This document shows, in pieces, positions 34,009 through 42,338 of a stretch of DNA of 64,000 nucleotides. Where the stretch lies: positions 1-64,000 of the forward strand of contig CAWIVJ010000005.1 of the NCBI GenBank assembly GCA_963839525.1, given 5' to 3'. Made by a program: the position numbers and the translations under genes. Below the pieces are notes generated by a model, which saw only the letters and a program-made list of their open reading frames with translations, did not search any database and had not been told where the DNA came from. Each line of letters opens with the position of its first letter. Positions within the stretch are counted from its first letter, which is position 1. Source of the stretch: CAWIVJ01 sp963839525 (GTDB lineage: Bacteria > Cyanobacteriota > Vampirovibrionia > Gastranaerophilales > Gastranaerophilaceae).

Positions 34009-34166
34009 ACATGATAATTTTCAATATTTTTCGGTTCTTTAGCTATTGCTAAAATGGTTTCTTTTATTTTTGTTTCAAGTTCCTTATTATCCATTTTTCT
34101 ATTTTACAATATAAAAATTTTTAATCAAAATAATTACAACTTTGTAATCTTATACAAATCATAATT

Positions 34167-34195
34167 TTGTATTGGTCTCTATTACATGGTATAAT
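34167..34195 (+). promoter_or_regulatory. Promoter of def-fmt-aroH
   Basis: TTGTAT at 34167-34172, a 17-base spacer ending in TGG, and TATAAT at 34190-34195; the TGG gives an extended -10. It lies 27 bp before the ATG of def. Confidence 0.7.
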
Positions 34196-34221
34196 AAAGT
34201 TGTAAATTTTAAGGAGAAAAA

Positions 34222-34803
34222 ATGGCAATAAAAAAAGTTTTAAGATATGGTACACTTTCTTTGCGCCAACCTTCAAAAGAAATTCATAAGGTTTCAAGAA
34301 AAATTCAAGATTTAATAAAAGACTTATTGGATACTCTTTATTCTCATAATGGTGTAGGACTTGCTGCCCCTCAAATAGGTGAAAATTACAGAATTTTTGT
34401 AATCGATACTTCCTCAGGAGATGAGCCTTTAAATCCGATGGTATTTATTAATCCTAAAATCATTAAAAAATCAGGTGCTTTAGTAAGCAATGAAGGTTGT
34501 TTAAGCTTTCCCGAACTTTATACCGAGGTAAGAAGGTATTCAAAGGTAACGGTAAAAGCACTTGATCGTAACGGACGTTCTTTTGTAACTGAAGCAAAAG
34601 AAGGAAGTTTGCTTGCGATAGCAATTCAGCACGAGTATGATCATTTAGAAGGAATCCTTTTTGTGGATCATGCCAGAAACAGATTTGAAGCAGAACAAGG
34701 ACTTAAAAAATATAACCTGCCTCCGTTAGAAATTGACAAATTGATTGAGGAAGGCAAACTTGAAGAAGAGATAAAAGCAAATTTAGCAGAAAGAAAAAAA
34801 TGA
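34222..34803 (+). CDS. def: Peptide deformylase
   Basis: 193 residues with all three deformylase motifs: GVGLAAPQIG, EGCLSFPE (metal-binding Cys) and QHEYDHLEG (HExxH, metal ligands and catalytic Glu). It removes the formyl group from new proteins. Good AAGGAG site. It overlaps the next gene, fmt, by four bases (ATGA), so the two steps of formyl-methionine handling are coupled in translation. Confidence 0.97.
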   Translation: MAIKKVLRYGTLSLRQPSKEIHKVSRKIQDLIKDLLDTLYSHNGVGLAAPQIGENYRIFVIDTSSGDEPLNPMVFINPKIIKKSGALVSNEGCLSFPELYTEVRRYSKVTVKALDRNGRSFVTEAKEGSLLAIAIQHEYDHLEGILFVDHARNRFEAEQGLKKYNLPPLEIDKLIEEGKLEEEIKANLAERKK

Positions 34804-35750
34804 TAAAAGTTGTATTTTTTGCAACTCCAAAGATAGCTTTAAAATCATTAGATTACCTTGTAAAATCCGAAAAAATAAAGGTTTTGGCGATAGTAACACA
34901 GCCGGACAAACCCAGCGGAAGAGGTCATAAAATTTTGCCTCCGCCGGTTAAAGAATATGCCATAGAAAATGATATTCCTGTTTTTCAGCCTACCTCAATT
35001 AAAAAAGATTTTGAGATTCAGGAAGAATTGAAAAAATTAGCACCGGATTTTTTTGTAACCTTTGCTTTCGGGCAAATTTTATCAAAAGAAGTTTTAAAAA
35101 TCCCTAAATATGCAACAATAAATCTTCATGCTTCTTTACTCCCGCTTTACAGAGGCGCGAACCCTATTCAGCGTACTCTTATAAACGGAGATAAAAGAAC
35201 CGGAATTTGTACAATGGTAACAGAAGAAGGGCTTGATTGCGGTGCAATTTGTCTTAAAAATGAAATTGAAATCACCGAAAATATGAATTATGAGGAGCTT
35301 TTTGAGATAATATCTCAAAAAGCTCCTGAACTAATTGAATTAACTCTTCTAAATATTAAAAGTAGCAATCTTAAACCGATAATGCAGTGCCATGAAAAAG
35401 CTACTTACGCAAATAAAATTAAAAAAGAAGATGCGCAAATAGATTGGTTAAAAAAGGCAAGAGAAATTCATAATTTAGTCAGAGGTTTGTATAAGTTTCC
35501 TTCAGCACATTGTTTCTTCAGAGGGAAAATGATTAAAATTTTGGAAACGAGAGTTTTAGATGACGAAATTCCCGAAGGTTTTGTGGGTGAAGCAGGCGAA
35601 ATGTTGAAAGTATCAAAAGAAGGTATAGAAATAACAACTGCTCGGGGTATATTACTGGTTATTAAGGTTAAACCCGAAGGCAAGAGTGAAATGCTTGCAA
35701 GAGATTGGGCAAATGGAATAAAAATTTCAGAAGGAGATAAATTTGAATGA
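34800..35750 (+). CDS. fmt: Methionyl-tRNA formyltransferase
   Basis: 316 residues. ATPKIALKSLDYL opens the formyltransferase fold; the folate-binding NLHASLLPLYRGANPIQRTLINGD matches the HASLLPxxRGAAPI motif with the catalytic Asn/His/Asp. The C-terminal domain (about 200-316) is typical of Fmt. It transfers formyl from 10-formyl-THF to Met-tRNA. Its ATG is in the ATGA overlap with def and its TGA overlaps the aroH ATG. Confidence 0.95.
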   Translation: MIKVVFFATPKIALKSLDYLVKSEKIKVLAIVTQPDKPSGRGHKILPPPVKEYAIENDIPVFQPTSIKKDFEIQEELKKLAPDFFVTFAFGQILSKEVLKIPKYATINLHASLLPLYRGANPIQRTLINGDKRTGICTMVTEEGLDCGAICLKNEIEITENMNYEELFEIISQKAPELIELTLLNIKSSNLKPIMQCHEKATYANKIKKEDAQIDWLKKAREIHNLVRGLYKFPSAHCFFRGKMIKILETRVLDDEIPEGFVGEAGEMLKVSKEGIEITTARGILLVIKVKPEGKSEMLARDWANGIKISEGDKFE

Positions 35751-36103
35751 TTACAAAAGGAATAAGAGGCGCAATAACAGTAAAAGACAATTCAAAAGCC
35801 GCTATTAAACAAGCTACTATAGAACTTTTAAATGAGTTAATTAAGCAAAACAAAATCCAACAAGAATTTATTTCTCATGTCATATTTTCGCTGACAAGTG
35901 ATTTGAATGCCGCATTTCCAGCAACCTTTGCCCGTAAAAATCTTGGCTGGGATGATGTTGCAATGATGTGTTTTCACGAGCTTGATGTAGAAAATTCTTT
36001 AGAAAAATGTTTAAGAATTTTAATTATTTTAAACTGTGAAAAAGATTTTTCACCAAATTTTGTATATTTAAAAGATGCTAAAGATTTAAGAACCTTAAAA
36101 TAA
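35747..36103 (+). CDS. aroH: Chorismate mutase, AroH class
   Basis: 118 residues starting in the ATGA overlap with fmt. RGAITV near the N-terminus, FSLTSDLNAAFPATFARKNLGW in the middle and the ending LKDAKDLR match the monofunctional trimeric AroH family of Bacillus type, in which Arg and Glu residues line the active site. It converts chorismate to prephenate for Phe/Tyr synthesis. Its place behind def and fmt is a neat operon but with no functional link evident. The family is clear from these motifs. Confidence 0.9.
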   Translation: MITKGIRGAITVKDNSKAAIKQATIELLNELIKQNKIQQEFISHVIFSLTSDLNAAFPATFARKNLGWDDVAMMCFHELDVENSLEKCLRILIILNCEKDFSPNFVYLKDAKDLRTLK

Positions 36104-36201
36104 ATATTATTTTTAATACAATTTGTAAATAAATTTGTATTTTTTTTTTAAAGTAGTAAAATAATAAAATAAATTTAGAGAAAATTAGAGGGTTTTTATA
36201 A

Positions 36202-37524
36202 ATGAAATTACATATGCAGATACTTATTGCTCTTGGACTTGGCTTAAAACGAAATTGGCATATATTTTTCGGTCTTATTGCCGGGGTTATTGTCGGAGTA
36301 TTTTTACACGGGCATGACAACATTATTATTTCAAATATTTTAGTTTTTATCGGTCAATTATTTATAAGACTTATTCAAATGGTTGTAATTCCGTTAGTTA
36401 TTTCTGCGATTACAATTGGGATTACAAGTATCGGGGATAATAAACAGTTAAGCAAATACGGCACTAAGATGATTTTATATTACGGTATAATAACCGTTGC
36501 AGCAGTAACTATAGGTGCTTTTCTTGCATTAGTTATGAAACCGGGACTAGGTGCTGCACAGTACATAAATACAACTTCAGCTGTAGAAATTCAGCATCAG
36601 GTTGCAGAAACTATTCAGATACAAAAAGGAAATATGTTAAATATTTTCTTGGATTTCATTCCGAAGAACCCTCTGGAATCAGTTGCAAGAGGAGATATGA
36701 TTTCAATTATAGTTTTTGCTCTAATTTTCGCAATAGCATTGGCAAAAGTAGGTGAAATAAATCGCCCCGTAGTGTCATTTTTTGAATCAGTTTTTGCAGC
36801 AACCATGAAAGTTACAGACTGGATAATGTATTTTGCAGCTCCAGGGGTATTTGCACTGACGGCTGTAGCTGTTTCAAGTTTTGGAATTGATATTTTCCAG
36901 AGTATCTCAAAATATTTGCTTGTGTTGGCTATAGGATTTGCTATCCAATTTTTTATAGTTTATCCTGTTTTCTTAAAAATCTTTTCAAAAGTCCCTGTGT
37001 TAATGTTATATACAGCAATTACGGAGGCAATGATGGTTGCTTTTGGAACAGCAAGTTCTTCTGCAACATTACCTTTAACAATTGCCTGTTGTGAAAAAAG
37101 AGGAATTTCGCATAAGATTTCCAGTTTTGTACTTCCTTTGGGAGCAACCTTAAATATGGACGGAACTGCTCTTTTGCAGACAGTTGCCGTTATTTTTCTG
37201 GCTCAGACTTATGGAATTCATTTGAGTCCTTTTTTGATAGTTCAAATATGTTTTCTGGCAATTATTGCATCAAGTACCAGCGCAGGAATTCCTGGTGCAG
37301 GGCTTATTACAATTGCACTTATTTTAAACGGATTAGGTTTGAGTCCTGAACAACTGGTTGCAGGTTTTGCTTTATTGTTTGCACTAGAAAAGCTTACAGA
37401 TATGTTTAGAACAATGTTAAACGTAACTTCTGATGCAGTTGTAGCCGCAGCTATAGCGGATAATGAAAACGAAATTAACTATGATTTGTTGAATAATCCG
37501 GAAGCTTATAAAGAAATAATATAA
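36202..37524 (+). CDS. Dicarboxylate/amino acid:cation symporter (DAACS, GltP/GltT-like)
   Basis: 440 residues with eight or more membrane helices. The family markers are present: the serine-rich hairpin ASSSATLPLT, the helix-7 region LPLGATLNMDGTALLQTVA (with the NMDGT motif), SSTSAGIPGAGLITIALIL in hairpin 2, and LEKLTDMFRTMLNVTSDAV. These coordinate glutamate/aspartate or C4-dicarboxylates with Na+ or H+. So it imports an acidic amino acid or dicarboxylate; which one is not decided. The start follows AGAGGG. Confidence 0.95.
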   Translation: MKLHMQILIALGLGLKRNWHIFFGLIAGVIVGVFLHGHDNIIISNILVFIGQLFIRLIQMVVIPLVISAITIGITSIGDNKQLSKYGTKMILYYGIITVAAVTIGAFLALVMKPGLGAAQYINTTSAVEIQHQVAETIQIQKGNMLNIFLDFIPKNPLESVARGDMISIIVFALIFAIALAKVGEINRPVVSFFESVFAATMKVTDWIMYFAAPGVFALTAVAVSSFGIDIFQSISKYLLVLAIGFAIQFFIVYPVFLKIFSKVPVLMLYTAITEAMMVAFGTASSSATLPLTIACCEKRGISHKISSFVLPLGATLNMDGTALLQTVAVIFLAQTYGIHLSPFLIVQICFLAIIASSTSAGIPGAGLITIALILNGLGLSPEQLVAGFALLFALEKLTDMFRTMLNVTSDAVVAAAIADNENEINYDLLNNPEAYKEII

Positions 37525-37525
37525 A

Positions 37526-37643
37526 AGTGAGAAGTGAGAAGTGAAAAGTGAAAAGTGAAAATAATCAGAATTGTTCTAATAATGAACAGTTAAGTGAGTC
37601 AAATTGTTTTTCCTTTCACCCCTCACCTTCCACCTCTCACCTT
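37526..37643. repeat. Pair of inverted heptanucleotide repeat arrays (fold-back element)
   Basis: Left array 37526-37560: five in-phase units AGTGAGA, AGTGAGA, AGTGAAA x3. Right array 37612-37639: CCTTTCA, CCCCTCA, CCTTCCA, CCTCTCA in the complementary sense, then CCTT. About 51 bp lie between them. The arms can pair imperfectly. The start codon of the next gene (GTG 37548) lies inside the left array, and the right array is translated as part of its N-terminus. Confidence 0.7.
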
Positions 37644-38354
37644 ATCGGGTTTTGGGGTTATCCTGAACCTGAACTGGTTTTAAAATTAAAGCAAGATTAT
37701 CCAAAAGCTCAATGGCTTGATTTGGATATAGATTTTAATTACCCTGATGCAAATATTTTACCTGATGCTTATTGTAAAATTATAAAAAATATAATCAATA
37801 ATTCGATTTTTTTAAAAAGAGATATTTTAAAGATAGTTGCAACAATTGGTAAAGATAAATGCGACAGTGGATGGTTTGCTGCACAAATCTTAAAAGGTAT
37901 GGGGTTTGATGTTATTGAAAGTTCTTATGAAAAAATTGAACCTAAGCGAGAAATTAAAATTTGCACCAGTAACTTACCTTTGCTTGATAAAGTTAACACT
38001 ATTATGAACAACATAATAAATCCTTCAACTTTGCAATCATTCACATATTCAATGCCTAAATTCGGTTTCTGGGGTGTTCCGCCAAATGATTTGGAGATTT
38101 TAAAATTATTCCCGAATGAAACCCACATTTTTGGCTGGACAAGATGTGTAGAAGCGGGAACACCTGCTGACATTGAACTTGAAATGTATGTTGACGAAAA
38201 TTTGCCGACAGTGTTTTATTCACAGGCTTTTTGTGCAAAATCACAGCTTGCAAAGTATTTAGCAGACAAACATAATGGGCTTTACATTGATATTGATGAT
38301 TATGCAACAAACTCCATAAAGGCAAAAATTGAAGCATTTTTGAGGTTAAGATGA
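37548..38354 (+). CDS. Protein with duplicated GFWG motif, partner of the activase
   Basis: 268 residues from a GTG inside the heptad array; the first 32 residues come from the repeat and are probably not ancestral. Two homologous segments are visible: HLIGFWGYPEPELVLKLKQ near 32 and PKFGFWGVPPNDLEILKLF near 166, each starting a strand-helix unit. Conserved-looking positions in the second half are Cys in WTRCVEAGTPADIELEMY and AFCAKSQLAKYL, and DIDDYATNSIKAKIE at the end. No named family is recognised. It lies 28 bp before an HgdC-like activase, so it may be the enzyme or carrier which that activase serves; this is inference. Confidence 0.6.
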   Translation: MKSENNQNCSNNEQLSESNCFSFHPSPSTSHLIGFWGYPEPELVLKLKQDYPKAQWLDLDIDFNYPDANILPDAYCKIIKNIINNSIFLKRDILKIVATIGKDKCDSGWFAAQILKGMGFDVIESSYEKIEPKREIKICTSNLPLLDKVNTIMNNIINPSTLQSFTYSMPKFGFWGVPPNDLEILKLFPNETHIFGWTRCVEAGTPADIELEMYVDENLPTVFYSQAFCAKSQLAKYLADKHNGLYIDIDDYATNSIKAKIEAFLRLR

Positions 38355-38382
38355 TAGAGAAAATAGAAGGATAAATTGTTGT

Positions 38383-39090
38383 ATGAATAAATTTTATATT
38401 GATGCAGGAACAACATATTCTAAGGTAATAGAAGTTGGCACAAATAAATTGAACAATGGGTTAGGCTCGCCTGTTCAACAACACAAAGATAAAAATTATT
38501 ATATTTTACCTTCTAATTTACTAAGAACATTAAATATTCAATTTGAAAAAATATGCGGGCATATGGGAAGTAATTTGTTAACAGGCTTAGGAGAACCGAT
38601 AGCAGAAAATGAAATTATTGCTTTAGCAAATGGTTGCAAAGGAAAAGTTTCGGATAATGCAACTGTTTTAGACTTAGGCAGTCGTGACGCAAAATGGATT
38701 AGGTTTAAGGACAATAAATTTAAAGACATGGATTGGAATACTTCCTGCGCAAGTTCAACGGGGGCAACTGTTGAAATGTTGCTAAAATTTTATGATATTA
38801 AATTAGAAAATTTATCATTTAATCCGCAAAAATTTCCTGTAACATGCGGCATTTTCGGGCTGGAAAAAATTATGGACGATATTTCAAAAGGAGCTGAAGC
38901 CGCGCAAGCTGTTTCCAAATTTATTCACGGTATAGCGTATAACGCATGGAGTTTTGCGAAAAAACCTGAGGAAATTTATCTTTCAGGCGGATTTTGTGAA
39001 AATAAATGTTTTGTTGATTCTCTGAAAAATTACTGTGAAGTAAACTCGCTTGGGCGTTTTGTAATTTGTGAGGGATTGATTGGTGAGTAA
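38383..39090 (+). CDS. HgdC/BadF-type ATPase, CoA-dehydratase activase-like
   Basis: 235 residues of the ASKHA fold. DAGTTYSK (7-14) is the phosphate 1 motif, DLGSRDAK (97-104) the phosphate 2 motif, and SGGF (201-204) the adenosine motif. The Cys in NTSCASSTGATVE (122) and in PVTCGIFG (155) align with the pair that holds the [4Fe-4S] cluster bridging the activase dimer. In known systems such proteins pass an electron to a 2-hydroxyacyl-CoA dehydratase or benzoyl-CoA reductase. No dehydratase subunits are here, so the partner may be the GFWG protein. The gene ends by overlapping yraN. Confidence 0.85.
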   Translation: MNKFYIDAGTTYSKVIEVGTNKLNNGLGSPVQQHKDKNYYILPSNLLRTLNIQFEKICGHMGSNLLTGLGEPIAENEIIALANGCKGKVSDNATVLDLGSRDAKWIRFKDNKFKDMDWNTSCASSTGATVEMLLKFYDIKLENLSFNPQKFPVTCGIFGLEKIMDDISKGAEAAQAVSKFIHGIAYNAWSFAKKPEEIYLSGGFCENKCFVDSLKNYCEVNSLGRFVICEGLIGE

Positions 39091-39430
39091 TAAATTAATA
39101 GGTCAAAAAGGTGAACAATTAGCTGAAGAATATCTTAAAAAACAAGGCTATAAAATTATTGAAACTAATAAGAGATTTTCTAGGTTTTGTGAGATTGACA
39201 TTATAGCAAAAGACAAAGAAACGCTTGTATTTTGCGAAGTTAAAACCCGTTCTTCTGATTTTTGCGGCTCACCTTTTGAAGCAATTACCAGAACAAAATA
39301 TGAAAATATAAAAACAGGTTTATTTTCTTATCTCCAAGAAACAAAAATTAAATATAAGAATTTTAGAATAGATGTTATTTCAATAATCCTAAATCCTGAT
39401 ATAAAAATCAACCATTTGAAAAATATTTAA
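39083..39430 (+). CDS. YraN / UPF0102 family endonuclease-like protein
   Basis: About 115 residues. GQKGEQLAEEYLKKQGYKIIETN opens the family pattern, and EIDIIAKDKETLVFCEVKTRSS holds the D...ExK nuclease core typical of UPF0102, close to restriction-endonuclease folds. The role is probably DNA repair or recombination. The start overlaps the previous gene; GTG at 39083 is chosen, with a TTG three bases earlier as an alternative, both after GAGGG. Confidence 0.9.
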   Translation: MSNKLIGQKGEQLAEEYLKKQGYKIIETNKRFSRFCEIDIIAKDKETLVFCEVKTRSSDFCGSPFEAITRTKYENIKTGLFSYLQETKIKYKNFRIDVISIILNPDIKINHLKNI

Positions 39431-39544
39431 ATTATAAACTTTTTCCAAATAAAGTTATTTTGCAAAGATTTTATAAAGTACATTTCTTTTAGGCTTTGTT
39501 TTTGTTAGGATAAACTAATATATCTACTTGTGAGAGGATTTTTA

Positions 39545-41041
39545 ATGAAAAAGATTTTTTTAACCCTATGTACATTAATGTTTACAGTTCAAAAAGCTTT
39601 TGCTTTTAATATAGATGCTGAAATCGAGAAATATGTTTCTCCTGTTTCAAATAAAATTGCGGCTCTAATGTTTTTTCCGATAAATTTCTTAGGAATCCAA
39701 GTTCCTATAATAATTCTTTGGATTCTTATTGCCGGAATATTTTTTACTTTATATTTAAAAGGAATCGCCTTTTGGGGACTTAAACATTCGTTTGATATTC
39801 TTAAAACACCTAAAAAAAACGTTGGAGAAGGTGAAATTTCACCTTTAGGAGCTTTAATGGCTGCTCTCTCAGGTACCGTGGGTTTGGGGACTATTGCCGG
39901 AGTTGCAATTTCTATTTCAATAGGCGGACCCGGAGCCGCTTTTTGGATTATGTTTGGCGCAATTTTAGGAATGACGCTTAAATTTGCAGAAGTTTCTCTT
40001 TCTCTAAAGTATAGAAAATTTTTACCTGATGGAACAATCGCAGGAGGACCAATGCATTTTATTGCACATGGGCTTACAAGGAGAAAAATGCGCTGGTTAG
40101 GACAGCCTCTTGCAGTTATTTTTGCTTACCTTTGTATCGGAGGGGGTATAACCGGCGGAAACATGATACAAATTAACCAGACAACAAGGCAAATTATAAA
40201 TATTACGGGCGGAGAAAACGGTCTTTTGCATGGATATAATTGGCTTATAGGATTAATTTGTGCCATTTTAATGGGAGTGATTATTATTGGCGGAATTAAA
40301 TCAATAGCAAGAGTTGCAATGAAGGCAGTCCCTTTTATGATTTATTTATATTTAATTGCAGGAATAGTAATCATTCTTGCTAACTGGCAAAATATTCCTT
40401 ATGCCTTTTATATTTCGATTAAAGAAGCTTTTTCCCCTGCATCTGTTACCGGAGGAATTATAGGTATAATGATTATCGGTATGCGGCGCTCGGTTCAAAC
40501 AAATGAAGCAGGAACAGGTTCTGCGGCAATTATTTATACTCCTGCACAAACTGATGAACCTATTTCTCAAGGATTCATAGCTCTTATAGAACCTTTTTTA
40601 ACAGGGCTGGTTTGTTTACTTTCGGCCGGAATTATTATTACCTCAGGTGTTTATAAAAATTACACCCAGGGAGTTAATGGGATTGAACTTACTTCATCAG
40701 CTTTTGAATCTATTTTTCCCTGGTTTAAGTACGTTCTCTCTGTTATTGTAATTTTATTTGCACTTACAACACTTATTTCCTGGGCGTATTACGGGCAAAA
40801 AGCCTGGAATTACATAGTTGGAGAAGGTAAAAAACGTACACTTTTTTACCAGATAATTTTCTTATGTTTTACTGTAATAGGTTCTGTAATGAATGTTAAA
40901 ACTATTATCGATTTAACAGATTCAATGATGCTGGGAATGGCCGTTCCAAACTGTTTGGCTATGTATTTTATGGCAAAAGAATTAAAAAATGATTTAATTA
41001 AATATTGCCAAAAATACAAAGTCGGCTTAAAAGTTAAATAA
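39545..41041 (+). CDS. Sodium:alanine symporter family protein (AGCS)
   Basis: About 498 residues from ATG 39545 (AGAGGATTTTTA before it; a GTG five codons earlier is inside the ribosome site). A signal-like first helix (FLTLCTLMFTVQKAFAF) is followed by ten or so membrane helices. The family parts are GALMAALSGTVGLGTIAGVAISISIGGPGAAFWIMF in the N-terminal half, NEAGTGSAAI and LISWAYYGQKAWNYIVG. It imports alanine or glycine with Na+. The signal-like N-terminal extension is longer than in short AGCS members. Confidence 0.93.
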   Translation: MKKIFLTLCTLMFTVQKAFAFNIDAEIEKYVSPVSNKIAALMFFPINFLGIQVPIIILWILIAGIFFTLYLKGIAFWGLKHSFDILKTPKKNVGEGEISPLGALMAALSGTVGLGTIAGVAISISIGGPGAAFWIMFGAILGMTLKFAEVSLSLKYRKFLPDGTIAGGPMHFIAHGLTRRKMRWLGQPLAVIFAYLCIGGGITGGNMIQINQTTRQIINITGGENGLLHGYNWLIGLICAILMGVIIIGGIKSIARVAMKAVPFMIYLYLIAGIVIILANWQNIPYAFYISIKEAFSPASVTGGIIGIMIIGMRRSVQTNEAGTGSAAIIYTPAQTDEPISQGFIALIEPFLTGLVCLLSAGIIITSGVYKNYTQGVNGIELTSSAFESIFPWFKYVLSVIVILFALTTLISWAYYGQKAWNYIVGEGKKRTLFYQIIFLCFTVIGSVMNVKTIIDLTDSMMLGMAVPNCLAMYFMAKELKNDLIKYCQKYKVGLKVK

Positions 41042-41043
41042 AA

Positions 41044-41400
41044 TTAAGCTTCTTTAATCCACTCTTTAGCTTTATCCAATTCTGAAACATCAAAATATTT
41101 TGCTTTACCTGAGAAAAAATGGCTTAAAATCTCTGTTGCTGCTTTTTGGAAGTCTTTGTCACCCACTAGAGCCATGCTTTCAAAAGCATCTTTATGTTTA
41201 AGATAAAAACCAAAATCAGCTAAAAAACCTCCAACAGTATAACCTTTCATATTATCCAGAACCAATAAACATTTAACTTTTTTATATTCAGAAATCATTT
41301 CTTCCATCATTGGAATAATGCTTTCTATATCTTCTTTGGTTACCATATCGCTGGCTTCTGCATAGAATATATTTCCTTCTTTTTTAACATTTTTAATCAT
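41044..41400 (-). CDS. STAS/SpoIIAA-like protein
   Basis: 118 residues. KVKCLLVLDNMKGYTVGGFLADFGFYLKHKDAFESMALVGD resembles the SpoIIAA-like (PF11964) fold: strand, helix and a second strand, as in proteins now called STAS/SEC14-like. The C-terminus ends KAKEWIKEA, as in that family. Known roles are membrane-linked or regulatory, not settled. It converges with the symporter gene, two bases between the stops. Confidence 0.75.
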   Translation of the reverse strand: MIKNVKKEGNIFYAEASDMVTKEDIESIIPMMEEMISEYKKVKCLLVLDNMKGYTVGGFLADFGFYLKHKDAFESMALVGDKDFQKAATEILSHFFSGKAKYFDVSELDKAKEWIKEA

Positions 41401-41510
41401 AATATTTTACCTTTCCTTTCTTAACTACATTAAGACAATTTTATATTAAAATATTTTTTTAATCTACACCTTTTCGGGTTAATTATTTTATACTATTAAT
41501 CTTTAATTTT

Positions 41511-42338
41511 TTAATCTGTCATAAACGTTTTTATTAATTTTTTTAATTTTTCCATATCCAAATCATTTTTATACAAAGGTGACGAAACATTTTCAGCAAA
41601 AATTTTGCGTTGTGTTTTGAAAAATACTCCAAGCGGAAGTTTTTCTGTTTCAATTGATTTTTCAAAAGCCCTTACTCTATCTAATTCTTGTTCAAGGTAA
41701 TAAGTATTTTGTTTAAACCATTGATATGTATTAACCTTGTTAAATGTTACACAGGGTTGGAAAATATCTAGAAGAGAAAATCCTTTATGCAAAATAGCTT
41801 TTTTCATAAGTTCTTTTGTCTTTTCAATATCTTGACAAAATGCGCGTGCAACAAAAGAAATATTGTTTGCTATAGAAATCGAAATCGGATTAAAAGGTTC
41901 CTCTTGTACCCCGTGGGGCTGCATTTTTGTCGTATAATCTAAATAAGCTGTGGGAGAAGCTTGACCTTTTGTTAATCCATAAACCATATTGTTGCAAACT
42001 ATAACCGTGATATCAGGATTTCTTCGAATCGCATGAATAAAATGATTGCCCCCCTCTCCGTAAATATCTCCATCGCCGCTTACTACAATAACATTAAGTT
42101 CTTTGTTTGTACTTTTAATTCCTGTTGCAACCGGAATCGCTCTTCCATGAAGACCGTTAAAATAACTTGCGTTAATATATTGAGGCATTTTTGCAGCTTG
42201 CCCGATTCCTGAAACTAAGACAGTATTTTGAGGAGTAAAATTTAATTCTTCAAGAGCAGACTTTAATGCCTGAAGGATTAAAAAATCTCCACAACCAGGA
42301 CACCATGCTATATTTTTATTTTCATTATCAAATTTCAT
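41511..42338 (-). CDS. 2-oxoacid:ferredoxin oxidoreductase, beta subunit
   Basis: About 275 residues from ATG 42338 (GGAGAAAATTG before it; the longer frame has no ribosome site). Features: WCPGCGDFLILQAL at the N-terminus, GRAIPVATGIKS, VSGDGDIYGEGGNHFIHAIRRNPDITVIVCNNMVYGLTKGQASPT, the thiamine-diphosphate motif GDGD...N. It carries the TPP and iron-sulfur site of the KorB/PorB type, and with the alpha subunit oxidises a 2-oxoacid (2-oxoglutarate is the usual match) to the CoA ester, reducing ferredoxin. Its start overlaps the alpha stop by 11 bp. Confidence 0.92.
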   Translation of the reverse strand: MKFDNENKNIAWCPGCGDFLILQALKSALEELNFTPQNTVLVSGIGQAAKMPQYINASYFNGLHGRAIPVATGIKSTNKELNVIVVSGDGDIYGEGGNHFIHAIRRNPDITVIVCNNMVYGLTKGQASPTAYLDYTTKMQPHGVQEEPFNPISISIANNISFVARAFCQDIEKTKELMKKAILHKGFSLLDIFQPCVTFNKVNTYQWFKQNTYYLEQELDRVRAFEKSIETEKLPLGVFFKTQRKIFAENVSSPLYKNDLDMEKLKKLIKTFMTD

